Shown here: piece after piece, positions 60,152 to 60,245 of the stretch
How the letters are laid out: each line of letters opens with the position of its first letter
Position numbering within the stretch: the stretch's first letter is position 1
Source of the DNA: Gemmatimonadota bacterium
Lineage (GTDB): Bacteria > Gemmatimonadota > Gemmatimonadetes > Longimicrobiales > Longimicrobiaceae
DNA: 60,245 nt
Direction: 5' to 3'
NCBI GenBank assembly: GCA_028287185.1
Contig: JAQBQD010000224.1
Coordinates: 1 to 60,245 of the forward strand
Notes under the pieces: generated by a model
Seen by the model: only the letters and a program-made list of their open reading frames with translations
Told to the model about the DNA's origin: nothing
Databases searched by the model: none
Made by a program: the position numbers and the translations under genes

Positions 60152-60245
60152 AGGCGGTGCATCCGGCGTCTCGCGTCGGAGGTGGTGAATCGCCACCGGA
60201 TCGTTGCTCGCGCGTTGTTGCGACTCGCTTCCCAGGCGTTCACCT

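Overview
The window looks like chromosomal DNA from a very high-GC Gram-negative bacterium. The best guess is a Longimicrobium-like member of the Gemmatimonadota; a myxobacterium is less likely. Pointers are the outer-membrane and lipoprotein genes, the order hrcA-dnaJ-prmA without grpE/dnaK, the pinensin-like lanthipeptide leader near the right end, and sigma70-type promoters with a TATATT -10 box. The assignment is an inference from gene content, not a phylogeny.

Bases 1 to about 22,530 are one end of a non-ribosomal peptide biosynthetic cluster. Two giant synthetase genes run leftwards: 10991-5115, with a half C domain-A-T-C-A-T layout, then 4951 off the left edge, with C-A-T-C and the start of an A domain. 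A 1.3 kb intergenic region separates them from a rightward set: ABC exporter, HlyD-type adaptor, MbtH protein, PLP aminotransferase, a 517-residue protein of unknown function, an aspartate/glutamate-type racemase, a cytochrome P450 and a Gfo/Idh/MocA oxidoreductase, closed by a hairpin terminator. The NRPS gene and the racemase share a near-identical promoter. The likely logic is that MbtH supports adenylation, the racemase, aminotransferase, P450 and oxidoreductase make or tailor unusual building blocks, and ABC plus HlyD export the product. No epimerase or thioesterase domain lies in the window.

Bases 22.7 to 27.4 kb hold a second unknown gene and a DsbD-like/redoxin pair. After that come a tRNA-Ala(UGC) and mostly housekeeping genes: DinB-like and HIT proteins, a SpoIIAA-like protein, prmA-dnaJ-hrcA, a 16-copy 9-bp minisatellite, hemW, a divergent MFS/LysR pair, dprA-obg, and an asparaginase/AhpD-like pair. 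Next is a tightly overlapping leftward series (alr, lipoprotein, outer-membrane protein, receiver-histidine kinase, tmk, S41 protease), then rightward mazG, a sensor kinase and a lipoprotein, then leftward recG, ftsY, a nitronate monooxygenase and a Mn-type superoxide dismutase.

The right end carries a 64-residue precursor peptide with a pinensin/class I lanthipeptide-like leader and four cysteines in a 28-residue C-terminal stretch. It has its own ribosome site and a strong terminator, but no maturation enzymes are visible nearby. A shortened aminoglycoside-phosphotransferase-like gene follows. The most novel elements are this orphan precursor, the NRPS cluster (a loading module with half a C domain and an A domain lacking the usual Asp235), the two unrecognised genes, and the minisatellite between hemW and hrcA.
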